From Periplaneta americana (lineage: Eukaryota > Arthropoda > Insecta > Blattodea > Blattidae): DNA of 64,000 nucleotides. A program made the position numbers and the translations under genes. The notes beneath the pieces were generated by a model. That model searched no databases. It was not told where the DNA came from and saw nothing but the letters and a program-made list of their open reading frames with translations. Below, piece by piece: positions 9,784 through 20,761 of the stretch. Numbering within the stretch: position 1 is the first letter of the stretch; every line of letters begins with the position of its first letter. The stretch spans positions 28,132,359 through 28,196,358 of the forward strand of contig NC_091130.1 in NCBI RefSeq assembly GCF_040183065.1. Reading direction: 5' to 3'.

Positions 9784-11898
9784 CACAGTGGTCTAAAATC
9801 CATATTTAGGAGGACAAATAGAGAAAAATGACATGTAAAAAAATGAAATTAAACCCTTAAATCATTTTTCCTATATAACTGAGTAACACTGAATTGATAA
9901 TCTTAATCAGCGGAGGTGGCTGCATAGCGAGATAAGAAGCCGGTAACATGCCACATTTCGCCACCCAGCGTTCTTACTCAGCAAGCGCCGCGAGTCTGCC
10001 GTTTTTCTTGTGCTGTAACTCTGTTGTAAGTGGTCGATTCCATTCATATTTGGTACCAACGTGTCAAGTAGTTCTTTAGGTATGTAACACTGTTTGTTTG
10101 TGTTACATTTAATGTTATTATAGCATGTCAAATTACCATGATTGGACACGGGACGAAATATAAATATAACCATTGAGTGCAGACTTTGCTAAGGTAGAGA
10201 AAAAAAAACCTTTGGTTCGTCCAAAAATGATTTTTTTTTCACTTCCTCCACTATTTACCTCTATTTTAAATCTAGTCTTAAGGTGCGCAGATTTGCGGAA
10301 GTAATAATTTATGAGCACTATTCTTTCGAGCTGCAGTAGTGCAATTTTTCTCGGTTGCAGTTATTTCAATATCTGTGAACCGAATCTGCTTCCGCAGTAT
10401 AATTCAGGGAATTCAAGATGACAGCTTGTTAATTATGTAGACTACCAAATAAGCTTTCCGAGTGTCCAAAAGGTGCAAAGTACCTAAAATGTTACATTTT
10501 CCCCCCCATAAGATTTTGTCTAAATGCATCCCCCTGTAAGGGGCACTTCTGCTCATACCAACGTAAACAGAGTTTGTACATAAAACAAAAGTTACTAATT
10601 TTGTCTAATTGCGCCCCCCTATAAGGGGTAGTTACACTTAGACCAACGTAATGAGAGCTTGTATACAAAACATGCATGCTACCTGTAACTACTTTGTAAA
10701 ATTTCATAAAAATCTGTTAAATAGGAGAAAAGTTACTAATTTTGTCTAATTGTGCCCCCTAAAAGGGGTAGTTCTCCTTATACCAACGTAATCAGAACTT
10801 GTATACAAAACATACATGTTCCTTGTAACTGTTTTGTAAAATTTCATACAAATCTATCAAATAGGAGAAAAGTTACTAATTTTGTCTAATTGCGCCCCCT
10901 ATAAGGGGTAGCTCCCCTTATACTAACGTAACGAGAGCTTGTATACAAAACACATATGCTACCTATAACTACTTTGTAAAATTTCATAAAAATCTGTTAA
11001 ATAGGAGAAAAGTTACTAATTTTGTCTAATTATGCCCCCTAAAAGGGGTAGTTCTCCTTATACCAACGTAATCAGAACTTGTATACAAAACATATATGTT
11101 CCTTGTAACTGTTTTGTAAAATTTCATACAAATCTATCAAATAGGAGAAAAGTTACTAATTTTGTTTAATTGAGCCCCTCTATAAGGGGTAGTTCCCCTT
11201 ATACTAACGTAACGAGAGCTTGTATACAAAACATATATGCTACCTATAACTACTTTGTAAAATTTCATAAAAATCTGTTAAATAGGAGAAAAGTTACTAA
11301 TTTTGTCTAATTGCGCCCCCTATAAGGAGTAGTTCCCCTTATACGAACGTAATCAGAGCTTGTATACAAAACATATATGCTACTTGTAATTGCTCTGTAA
11401 AATTTCATAAAAATCTGTTAAATAGGAGAAAAGTTACTAATTTTGTCTAATTACGCCCCCACTATAAGGGGTGGTTTCCCTTATTCCAACGTAACGAGAG
11501 CTTGTATACAAAACATATATGCTACCTGTAACTACTGTGTAAAATTTCATAAAAATCTGTTAAATAGGAGAAAAGTTACTAATTCTGTCTAATTGCGCCA
11601 CCTATAAGGTGTAGTTCCCCTTATGTGAACGTAATCAGAGCTTGTATACAAAACATATATGCTACTTGTAACTGCTTTGTAAAATTTCACAAAAATCTGT
11701 CAGATAGGAGAAAAGTTTCTAATTTTGTCTAAATGCGCCCCCCTATAAGGTGTAGTTCCCCTTATACCAACGTAACGAGAGCTTGCAAACAAAACATATA
11801 TGCTACATGTAACTACTGTGTAAAATTTCATAAAAATCTGTTAGGTAGCTGAAAAGTTATTAATATGTCCCGCTAAATTTGCATTCTAGACTACTGTG
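9784..11898. mobile_element. Transib-like non-autonomous DNA transposon
   Basis: The left end is CACAGTGGTCTAAAATCC and the right end, read inward, is CACAGTAGTCTAGAATGC; similarity continues for about 35-40 bp with scattered mismatches. The 5-bp flanks are CGCCG (9779-9783) and CGCAG (11899-11903). Removing the element and one flank restores GGCGCCGGAGCG, exactly the sequence of the uninterrupted SINE copy at 9331-9540. A CACWRTG-type terminus and a 5-bp GC-rich target duplication (consensus near CGNCG) are the known marks of the Transib superfamily, the relatives of RAG1. No transposase is encoded. Most of the interior is a tandem satellite (10480-11860). Superfamily assignment rests on ends and TSD only. 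Confidence 0.78.
10480..11860. repeat. about 140-bp satellite array, 9-10 copies
   Basis: The phrase AGTTACTAATTTTGTCTAAT recurs at about 10588, 10730, 10871, 11011, 11151, 11293 and 11433, with more diverged copies after that, giving a period near 140-141 bp. Each unit carries an inverted CCCCTATAAGGGG-like motif and a GTATACAAAACATATATG-like stretch. Two variants alternate in the first half (AACGAGAGCTTG versus AATCAGAACTTG), indicating a roughly 280-bp higher-order repeat. The array lies wholly inside the Transib-like element. Confidence 0.92.
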
Positions 11899-11989
11899 CG
11901 CAGGAGCGAATTTTTCTCCTAAAATATTAAGTGTCAATATTACAAATAAATTCTGTAGGACAAATTAATATATCTATAATATATTATCT

Positions 11990-12555
11990 ATTAAAGTTAC
12001 TGGGGGGCAAAGCTCCTGGCTTCATAAGTCGAGGGGGCAGAAAGTGCCTTCCCCTTCCCCAAAGTCGGCGCCTATGCATAAATGTATGCCATTTATAGTT
12101 CTAAAACACTGCGACAGACGTAGCACAGTGTCCTCAGCTCTGGTATCGATCCCGTGACTAATCCCAGACAAGGTGCTGTCTCCCTGCTTATCCTCTGATA
12201 TCCAACTTACATTCTTTAGAATCAAATAATTTTATGTTTTAAAGCGACTAAATCCCACGATAAGGGAAAGTTTACCCAACCCGTAGGGCCAGTCCAGTTC
12301 ATGTCCTCCATATCAGGATAATTACTTCATCGCGTGGCAAAATAAAACTGAACTCTCGCATTCGGGGCATCTCCGCTGGTCACAGCTGCGAGCAGGAAAC
12401 GGTGGCACTGCAACTTGTAGCAGGGATAATCATGTCGGTCTTCCAATTCTGGTTTCCATAACAGCAAATACTATGTATGGCATCATGTCATTTTCTGTAC
12501 CATAATTGCTTCGCACGCGACTGTTAATACGCAGATGAAATACTCTATGAACTTC
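11990..12555. other. noncoding, no feature recognised
   Basis: Short frames on the minus strand (12022-12225) match nothing known. No inverted ends were found. Confidence 0.4.
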
Positions 12556-12559
12556 AGGA

Positions 12560-13522
12560 CAGCAGCAGCAGTAGTAGTATTAGTAGTAGTAGTAGTAGTA
12601 GTAGTGGCAGTAGTAGTAGTACTAGTGGTAGTAATAGTAGTAGTGGTAGTAGTAATAGTAGTTGTAGTAGTAATAGTAGTGGTAGTAGTAGTAGTAATAG
12701 TAGCAGTAGTAGTGGTAGTAGTAGTTGTAGTAGTAATAGTAGTAGTAGTAATAGTAGTAGTAGTAGTAATAGTAGTTGTAGTAGTAGTGGTAGTAGTAAT
12801 AGTAGTAGTAACAGTAGTTATAGTAGTAGTAGTAGTAGTGGTAGTAGTAGTAGTAGTGGTAGTAATAGTAGTAGTAGTAGTAGTAGTAGTAGTGGCAGTA
12901 GTAGTGGTAGTAGTAGTAGTGGTAGTAATAGTAGTAGTAGTAGTGGTAGTAGTAGTGGTAGTAGTAGTAGTGGTAGTAATAGTAGTAGTAATAGTAGTAG
13001 TAATAGTAGTAGTAGTGGTAGTAATAGTAGTAGTAATAGTAGTAGTAGTGGTAGTAGTAATAGTAGTAGTAGTTGTAGTGGTAATAGTAGTAATAGTAGT
13101 TATAGTTGTAGTAGTAGTAGTAATAGTAGTAGTAATAGTAGTTGTAGTAGTATTAGTAGTGGTAGTAGTAGTAGTAGTAATAGTAGTAGTAGTGGTATTA
13201 GTAGTTATAGTAGTAGAAATAGTAGTAGTGGTAGTAGTAGTAGTAATAGTAGTAATAGTAGTAGTAATAGTAGTGGTAGTAGTAGTGGTAGTAGTAGTAG
13301 TAGTGATAATAGTAGTAGTGACAATAGTAGTAGTAGTAGAGTAGCAGTAGTAGTAGTAGTAGTATTAGTGGTAGTAACAGTAGTAGTAGTATTAGTGGTA
13401 GTAACAGTAGTAGTATTAGTAATAGGAATAGTAGTAGTAGTGGTAATGGTAGTATTAATAGTAGGAATAGCAGTAGTAGCAGTAATACTGGCAGTAGTAT
13501 TAGTAGTAGAAATAGTATAGTA
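12560..13522. repeat. (AGT)n microsatellite, about 960 bp
   Basis: A near-continuous AGT/GTA array with AAT, GGT and TGT variants. The long valine-rich frame across it is an artefact of the repeat. It originally continued into 15596-15815 and was split by the 13523-15595 insertion. Confidence 0.95.
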
Positions 13523-13978
13523 GGGAAGACTGTTGTACCTTTAGCATAGTGTACCTTTGAACATTTTTTGTTTTTTAATTTTTGCTGCTACCTAGAGAGA
13601 AGTAGATTGTAGAGAAAGCCGCTAAGTAGCTCTGGTCGTAGTTTTGGTTTGATTTAATGCAAAGTGTGAGTTCTGTGGACAAAATAATCCTTTTTAGTAC
13701 CAAAAGTAAACATTTCGTTCATTGATATACTCGTATGTTTTCTAACACAAAACCAGATTGTATTTGTTACTATCCATCAAGTACAGTGTGTTCCCTATCA
13801 TCTGGTGAGTAATAAGATATTTTAATTTCCATGATTTATTCGAATCCCTAGTCTTGGGAGCCATATTTGTTTAAACGCACACCCTCTTGTACCTTTGAAC
13901 ACAAAACATCTTGTACCACGGAACACGTTCCAAGATACACGATACTATCGGTTTCTGCTTTTCTTTTATTTTAAGATC

Positions 13979-14220
13979 ATGTCACGAAGTAAGTCTGGAG
14001 TTAAGAGTTCTCCCAATTGATCCGGATGCCTTGAAGAAAGCTATCGAAGCAGTTATTGCTCCTCCAGGAAATAAAATGTCATCAGAAAGGTCTGCTCTGG
14101 TCTATGATTGCAAATATATTTTAAATATGATTGTCAGTTTTCAAAGCTATATTCCCACCTATATTCCATGTGTTCCAACTTACAAGAGGGTATGTTCAAA
14201 GATACATGAACGTGTTGTAC
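13979..14220 (+). pseudogene. pogo-like transposase N-terminal remnant
   Basis: Two frames must be joined. First comes MSRSKSGVKSS; then, after a one-base shift, PIDPDALKKAIEAVIAPPG followed by NKMSSERSALVYDCKYIL. A helical A..AI..V...G..MS...A...Y segment is the layout of the Psq-type helix-turn-helix that opens pogo/Tigger transposases. No DDE domain remains. The assignment is from motif layout only. Confidence 0.45.
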
Positions 14221-14228
14221 CTTTGAAC

Positions 14229-14354
14229 CAGTAGCGGCCGGTGATCGAAATCCTCGGTGAGGCCAGATGCAATTGGTTTAAGTGCCTCTGATAGAAAATG
14301 TTTATTTATGATATTAATTATTATTGTTGTTATATTATTAATATCATTATTACT

Positions 14355-14402
<48 letters not shown>

Positions 14403-15401
14403 GTTTATTATTATTACTAGTGATGAAAAATAATAATTTCACTCACCAAATAAGCTGTTATGCTGCGAGTTTGTTTCAATGTGATGAAGCAACCCATATT
14501 ATGTGTTGAAATTCCCCTTTCTTCCTTTTCTTTTTATTTTTTTCCTTTGACAGCAACAAACAAGGCCAACAAAGAAGTTTATTTTGCACCACATTACCAC
14601 TTAACCATTTATGTTGCCCATACCAGGATGCAATAGAAACTCGCGTTTTAAGATTATCTGTCAGAAAAATTGTCAGCGATGTCGTAGGTATCTCGGTCGG
14701 CTCTCTCTTTATTTAAAACTTCCTTTCTTTCAATATTATTTCTTCTCGAAAAAGGACACTCTAACAATGAATTAACTACACCAGCATTATTTCTGGCATT
14801 TGTTTCTGTTTATATTTTCCCGAAATACATAACAACATTGGCCCAGATTCACTACACGAAGTACAATAGTACAACACCCTCGCTATAAACTAAGACATAA
14901 GAGGAGAGAATAGTGTGGGTCTCTGCCTGCCAAAGAGCTGGAATGTTTGCTATTTATGGCCTATTTAGGAAGACAAGTCACCCTATTCCCACCCCACTCT
15001 ACCCTTGAGGCCGGCCCATGGTTGGGAGGAGTGAAACCTGACCAGGCCAGACGAATTGTGCCTCAGCTACAACGTTTAAAGCGCAACCTCAAAAGCCCGC
15101 GAAGACAAACGAAAATCCAGAAGCAGACCCGGCACGAGCGATCCTGGCCTCGTGAACAAATTTTACTCCAAACAGGTCTATATACATGACAAGCCAGACC
15201 CGACACGAGCGATCCTGGCCTCAGGAACAAATTTTACTGCAAAACAGGTCTATCTATATCACAAATTTTTCAAATGCTTCTACAGCGATATATGCGTCAT
15301 TCAAATAACTAATACATTATATAAAAACACAAAATTTGATTTCAGTTAAGCCAAGTGACTGAGGCCCGGCCTCACTTGCCTCAGTCAATCAGCCGCCACT
15401 G
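14229..15401. mobile_element. non-autonomous hAT element
   Basis: The left end is CAGTAGCGGCCGGTGA and the right end, read inward, is CAGTGGCGGCTGATTGA. The element is flanked by a perfect 8-bp duplication, CTTTGAAC, at 14221-14228 and 15402-15409. An 8-bp TSD with CAGNGGCG-type ends is characteristic of hAT. No transposase is visible; the interior holds an (ATT)n run (14345-14403) and a tandem duplication (15126-15270). Confidence 0.88.
15126..15270. repeat. tandem duplication, about 68-72 bp unit, 2 copies
   Basis: The segment CAGACCCGGCACGAGCGATC ... AACAGGTCTATATACATGAC is followed directly by CAGACCCGACACGAGCGATC ... AACAGGTCTATCTATATCAC. It lies within the hAT element. Confidence 0.8.
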
Positions 15402-15597
15402 CTTTGAACACATTACATATCCCTTCATTTTATTTTTTCCACCCTTAATAGATCTGTAAAACAGAAAAATACATACAGAAAGTTGTAAAGGAATCCTCAA
15501 TAATTATATCCGTATTTTTTCATTTAAAAATTTCATTTTCCAAAATTAAAAAAAAAATTAATGTGAAAAGTGTTTAAAGGTACAACAGTCTCCCCTA

Positions 15598-15607
15598 GTA
15601 TTAATAA

Positions 15608-15673
<66 letters not shown>

Positions 15674-15815
15674 CAGCAGTAGTAGTAGCAGCAGCAGTAG
15701 TAGTAGTAGTAGTAATGATAATAGCAGTAGTAATAGTGGTAGTAGTAACAGTAGTAGTGGTAGTAGTATTGGTAATAGTAGTGGCAGTGGTGTTAGTAGT
15801 AGGAATAGTAATACC
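15598..15815. repeat. (AGT)n microsatellite, right part
   Basis: This is the continuation of the 12560-13522 array beyond the 13523-15595 insertion. Serine-rich and leucine-rich frames across it are artefacts. Confidence 0.95.
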
Positions 15816-16217
15816 ATAAAAGGTTTTCATAAATGAAGTGCATAATACAGTTTCGTAATTTGTCCATGGTCTTTCGTTTTAACGCACTAGGTAGTGCACC
15901 AGAAGTTCACTAATTTAAGTCTCGTTTTCAACGACGAGTTTTTAATAGCCAAGGAAACACATAACTGCTGTCTCTGGAAAGATAGGAATACATTTTATAC
16001 GTGTTCTTTTATTAAATCACCCACAATTGTAATTCCAATCTCGTATTATGATGTGTAAGAATAAAAGTTTGTAAGAAAACACTTTGTAAAAAAAAATTCA
16101 TACTAATGTAATGTACAGTATAATATATTTTTTGCAGCAAAAAAAAAAAGAAAGAAAGAGAAAGATAGTCGGATAATCCACCAATCGGTTAATAGGGTGT
16201 CGGTTAATCGGCGTCCT

Positions 16218-16545
16218 ACTGTATTCATTCAGTGTTCTGCTCAAGGGCAGGTCTTTCACTGCAAACCCACCTTTCTCCAATATTTCCTATTTTCTGCCTT
16301 CCTCTTTGTCTCCTCACATGACCCATATATCTTAATGTCGTCTGTCGTCTGATATCTTCTTCTGCCCCGAACTCATCTCCCGTTCACCATTCCTTACAGT
16401 GCATCCTTCTCAGCCAGTGACCCAACCAATTTCTTTTCCTCTTCCTAATCAGTTTCAGTATCATTCTTTCTTCACCCACTCTTTTCAACACAGCTTCGTT
16501 TCTTATTCTGTCTGTCCACTTCAAACGTAATAAACAGTTAAGGGT
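16218..16545 (-). mobile_element. LINE-C fragment 1
   Basis: The minus-strand sequence corresponds to the conserved end of another LINE RT protein (WTDRIRN.., GHWLRR-type, ALEGMVNG, RRRYQ..DDIK, KAENR). It is nearly the same as the better preserved copy at 21704-22240. Heavily frameshifted. Confidence 0.65.
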
Positions 16546-16689
16546 GAAATTCGAACGTTTTAAAATACAAAAGAAGTCATGAATGTAATACTACTGTTTG
16601 TGCTAATGTAAAAGGTGATTGTCTTTGGATACACGATAAATTATTCGATAATCTGTTACACCACAAAGACCTTCATGGTAAGCCTGGAC

Positions 16690-16900
16690 AGTAGACAACC
16701 CCCACAAGTTTTGACCTACACGTAACTAGTGAGTCGTTCGTAAAGAAAACAAATCGCCTGGAAGCATTTTCCTGAAGCCGTTTACAGAAAGAAAACACAA
16801 TTTCATGGAAAGATTTATTGGAGCACATACAGCAATTGTTGAGCTATTTTTCAATATATTCCCCACCGAATTGAGACATGTCTCGTACAGTGGGATCACA
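16690..16900 (-). pseudogene. mariner-like transposase terminus (relic)
   Basis: On the minus strand near 16850-16885, YETCLNSVG followed after a one-base shift by GEYIEK and a stop resembles the C-terminal C.N..G.Y.EK ending of mariner transposases. The AT-rich sequence downstream would be its 3' UTR. Too short for a firm call. Confidence 0.35.
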
Positions 16901-17379
16901 GAGAGGTGCAGACATATGTCACACGCTGGTTCCGATCCCGGGCGTCAGACTTCTAAGACACAGAGATTCAAAAGTTGATCCCTCTATAGGAAGGAAAGAG
17001 CATTAGAGACATCGTTGAAAAGCGTAAGAAGGCTAGGTTGTGAGTTTATTTCCTCCAACCAGGTAACTTGTTTAAATTAGGATTTGATTCAGGGCCCGAA
17101 GGCTAGCACTGCAGCCTGAGACTAATTTTGCTTTACCGAGGTCCAATGCCGACCGTTATCCTGCAATTCTGCTTCGCTCTGTTGAGGGAAAGTCTCGGAA
17201 AAGCCCCCAGCACGCATGAATAACTGCATCTGAAGTTGTGAAAACTAAAAAATTTCTCGCTGAAGAATACAAGTATTATTTGGGTGGTTTTGTTGTTACC
17301 AGGACGATGGATTTTAAAGAGCGACACAGATGAGCAGAAGTCCTTATTTGGAGGAAAATGGAGTATCCCTAAGCAAAGT

Positions 17380-18240
17380 CGACCCCTGTGGAGTAAGGGT
17401 TAGCACAGCGAATAGGGATTATAAAGATTGGACACTTCGCGTCGGTACCTTTGATGTAGCCGGACTGATTTCAATGACCTTCAAGCCAGCTAAAGCGTGA
17501 GATTCTGCTTTCTCCCTAGAGTTGGCGCTGACATCATACCAGCTAGCAGTCGACACAGCGGAAATATGACACACATAATTAATACATCTAGGTACATTAT
17601 GTACTCAAATAAAATAAATTGGATCCATAAAATAATAAATCCGTCATTAACTGTAATGTCTAGACTCTAGAGTTCCTTTATAATGAGAGTTGAGACGTTG
17701 ACCCCAACAACAATTAAAATATGTAATGATTTGATAGCGCTGAAAATGTAAAAACAAAACCCTTACAAGAAGTGAAACCATATACCTATATTATATTATA
17801 TTATATTATATACAAATATTAAACGAATTCGATACTTAATTTTATAATGTATTATATTATTTTATAATATAATTTATTATATCTGAAATATAAAATATTA
17901 TTATTACAACTAGTTTGTCACTGAGAAATAAGGAAAAGCTGTTAACTTGAATTTCTTTGAAGCAAAGCGTTACTGGATTATGCAATAAGGTAGGCGATGT
18001 TTGGATCCTGTGTCTCAACTCTATTCTCAATTATTATCTTAGCGTATGCTCGATTACAGTAACCTCTAGCGCTTAAAAGTGGAACTAAACTTTGGCGCAC
18101 AGAGAAACAAAACACAGGAAAATTCGCTCAGTGTCCATTCTTTATAATCCCTATTCGCTGGTTAGATGTCTGATCGTGAAACGAGGACACTCCAGAGGTT
18201 TGGGTTAAAATCCAGCATAGAACATGAATTTTTTCTCCTG
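17380..18240 (+). mobile_element. tRNA-derived SINE split by a TIR element
   Basis: GACCCCTGTGGAGTAAGGGT (from 17380) and TCTGATCGTGAAACGAGG ... GGTTTGGGTTAAAATCC (18167-18220) are the two halves of a tRNA-like SINE head, with A-box-like and degenerate B-box-like sequence. The 17407-18159 element lies between them. Confidence 0.55.
17407..18159. mobile_element. TIR element N, 753 bp, no transposase
   Basis: The left end AGCGAATAGGGATTATAAAG and its inverted match at 18140-18159 extend about 34 bp with few mismatches. The flanks GGTTAGCAC (17398-17406) and GGTTAGATG (18160-18168) form an imperfect 9-bp duplication, which would suit a Mutator-type element, but the divergence leaves this open. 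The interior includes a (TATAT)n-rich tract near 17790-17880. Confidence 0.65.
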
Positions 18241-18790
18241 TTTTTATCATATTCTGTTTCCTTATATTGATACTCGCCAACGTGGAGGTAAATCTACAAA
18301 GTTATTGTACAATTTCAATTTTTATCTTAGTTTCTAAGACGTACGTCAGCTCTCTGCCAACTCACCTAGCAAGGTGACTATTATTTAGGTACAGCTTGTA
18401 CCTCGCAATCATGTGTTATTGAGTGATATGTACGATATATTGAACTGACAACGAAATTATTATGATTGACACAAACATCAGTATAACTTTTAATAATTCA
18501 TATTGTTAATAAATAAACGAAGTTAAAACTGACAGTTCGAATTTGAATAAATGCTAGATAGCAGAAACTGCACCAGGCGATAAAAAAGTTATATATTCTT
18601 TTATTAAAACGGCGTCAGCAAGTTACGGGGAAATAGTTATTATAAATCGGCCTGTTCACCACTGCTGTTATACATTTAACACAATGTTAGTCCAGTTTAA
18701 TTGAACTTAACAACAGCAGTGTTTCATCAAAGACAATTAGTGCTTAACGTCATGTTAAACTCATAGTTTAACATCGCGATTTTCTACTGT
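18241..18790. other. noncoding, with a hairpin at 18659-18721
   Basis: CACTGCTGTT and AACAGCAGTG face each other at 18662-18721 with partial pairing between them, suggesting a miniature foldback. No gene recognised in the rest. Confidence 0.4.
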
Positions 18791-18792
18791 TA

Positions 18793-19602
18793 ATTTTTTT
18801 GTGCGAGATCGTGCGTATTTGCTTGCTTTCGCACAAAAACCACTACGCGGTAAGAGTGAAATACCACATTCAGTATTCCCAACGTAACACACATAACAAT
18901 TTCCCTCTTCTTACCGCTTAAGCGCCATATTCATTTTACTGCTTTAGGCTTTTAACATATTATATTTAGAGACGTTTAACACAGTAATAATTATAAATTG
19001 GAAACTTACCACTGCAATTTCACCTAAATTGCAATGTTAATTATTGTTTTTAAATATTTGCAAAAATTAAGTAAACTCTACAACACCACAAAAGTTACTG
19101 TCTTTGTAATGCAAGCAACATTAAGGAAGCCGTGAAAAAATCAACAAGATTCCAGATGCCGATGTTATTACTGCAATATGTTATATAAATAATATTGTTA
19201 AAATATTGAAATGAAAAATAAATCATTACATTACCTTACCGTTTGTTTTAAGTTCGCATTTATAGACTGGGGGGGAAAAAAAGACAGACCTATATCACGG
19301 CCTGCTGGAATATAGTAAACACAGAAAACATTTTATAGCAACAATGTTGAAGACAGATATTTTAGTTTTTAAAAGTTGCCGTCATTGAACAGAAACCAAG
19401 ATGGAGATTTCATTGCAACTAATTAGAAATTCCTCTTTCAGGTATGTAATAAACGATCTTCGCACAAAATAATGTACGATACACGAGCGGTATGTTTGTT
19501 TTCATGATCTCGGAAATTAAAAAAGCTCAACTACGTTTCGCTTTTTCAATCTTTTCCTCAAACATGAAAACATCAACATACCGCTCTTGTAACGCATATT
19601 AC
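18793..19602. mobile_element. repeat element X, copy 1
   Basis: It is the reverse complement of 20888-21586: shared segments include GTGCGAGATCGTGCGTATTT at one end, the CACAAAATAATGTACGATAC region, and CATACCGCTCTTGTAACGCA at the other. It is about 115 bp longer than copy 2 because of a segment near 19125-19240. An internal inverted pair (ACATACCGCTC / GAGCGGTATGT) is present near one end. The superfamily is unknown because the two termini do not match each other. Confidence 0.7.
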
Positions 19603-19673
19603 TATTTTCTTTCGCTGTTATTTTTTTGCAAGATTTACAAGACTTATTGCAAGCAAAAATTACATACAATAAC

Positions 19674-19931
19674 GAAGAGTTCGCGGGGAAAACGATGAAT
19701 GTCACAGTTTTGTTAAGGTTGATATCATTATCTAATTCAATGGATCACTGCGAAATTTAATGTTGTTCTTATGAAAAATGGTAAAAAGGAGAATTATCAC
19801 CACGAATACAGTAATCCTTTCCTTTATTTTATATAGAAACAGCACTACATCTTGCAGTTATAGACTCAATTAGATCATTATCTAAATCTTAACAGAAATG
19901 TGACTTTCATCGTTTTTCCCGCGAACTCTTC
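19674..19931. mobile_element. MITE M with about 75-bp inverted arms
   Basis: GAAGAGTTCGCGGGGAAAAC at the left faces GTTTTTCCCGCGAACTCTTC at the right. Pairing continues inward through TGTTAAG and ATCTAATT motifs for about 75 bp. A possible 7-bp flank repeat CATACAA occurs at 19663-19669 and 19931-19937, offset by a few bases from the left arm. Confidence 0.75.
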
Positions 19932-20112
19932 ATACAACATTGTTGAATATTCTTCAAAATTCTAAATTGATTACCAATCGCATAGTAAAATAGCCTACAT
20001 AATACAATTTATTGTATAAATACAATGTAACTGGGTCACACCCGAAAAAGCAAGATGCTTGAGGTCGGGTGTGACCAACAATGAAAACTGGACAGAAGAA
20101 AAAAAATAATAA

Positions 20113-20117
20113 AATAA

Positions 20118-20174
<57 letters not shown>
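20113..20174. repeat. (AAT)n microsatellite
   Basis: About 20 perfect AAT units. The poly-Ile frame across it is an artefact. Confidence 0.95.
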
Positions 20175-20344
20175 CACAACTGTGATACTGTTAAATGTAA
20201 TTACTCATAAAGTTTAAAAAGGATAAGAATAAAAACAAAAACAAACAAACGGTTCCAAGCCTACAGTACAGTATACATAAACATACTAAGTTAAATATAC
20301 AACATTGTTAAAGTGACACAAAAAAATAAATGAAGAAATATACT

Positions 20345-20658
20345 CGCTTTAACATCTTTGGTCATATCGCAAGTTAATCTTCTGTGAAATCCAAAGGCCT
20401 GTATACTATTGTTGAGACTGGTTCTAATATTGTGAAATAGATGGCGACTGTATTATGTATTACTGATTTGTTATGAATATAATTTCGATGATGAATGAGG
20501 CCGGTTGGGAATATTGTGGCCCGAATTGTCTGGCATTTGCCTTACGGTTGAGGGAAAACCCTGAAAAACCTCCACCAGGAAATTCAACACGACCGGGAAT
20601 CGAACCCGGGCCCGCTGCGTAAGAGACCAGCATGCTCACCCCTACACTACAGAGGTGG
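20345..20658 (-). mobile_element. tRNA-derived SINE S2, copy 1
   Basis: On the minus strand: CCACCTCTGTAGTGTAGGGG (A-box region), GGGTTCGATTCCCGG (B box), then a body with GGAGGTTTTTCAGGGTTTTC and CATAACAAATCAGTAATACA. The copy at 29113 is its forward homologue. Confidence 0.85.
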
Positions 20659-20761
20659 TCGTTAAAATTTTAATGTGTTGTTATAGCGACAAATATGGCA
20701 TGCACATAATTCATTTTGAGTAGCATATGAGAGGAATCCCAACCTGTGCTCCTCCCCTTAA

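Larger units (their letters stand above)
13523..15595. mobile_element. TA-inserted, pogo/Tc1-type element T, split by a hAT element
   Basis: The ends are inverted: GGGAAGACTGTTGTACCTTT on the left and, read inward, GGGGAGACTGTTGTACCTTT on the right. Both sides are flanked by TA (13521-13522, 15596-15597) within the AGT array. Net length is about 890 bp after removing the hAT insertion. The interior repeats the terminal phrase TGTACCTTTGAAC at about 13550, 13889 and 14213, with a variant at 13911. A transposase N-terminal remnant is at 13979-14220. Confidence 0.78.

Noticed and set aside
10480-11860. CRISPR-like array
   Set aside because: Direct repeats of about 140 bp without unique spacers, in eukaryotic DNA, inside a transposon: a satellite.
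12535-13344. 269-codon valine-rich open frame
   Set aside because: It is the (AGT)n microsatellite read in one frame; no start context, no non-repeat sequence, and the same array gives Ser-rich frames elsewhere.
13979-14220. Element T remnant as a host DNA-binding gene
   Set aside because: It needs a frameshift, has no continuing domain, and lies inside a TA-flanked TIR element.
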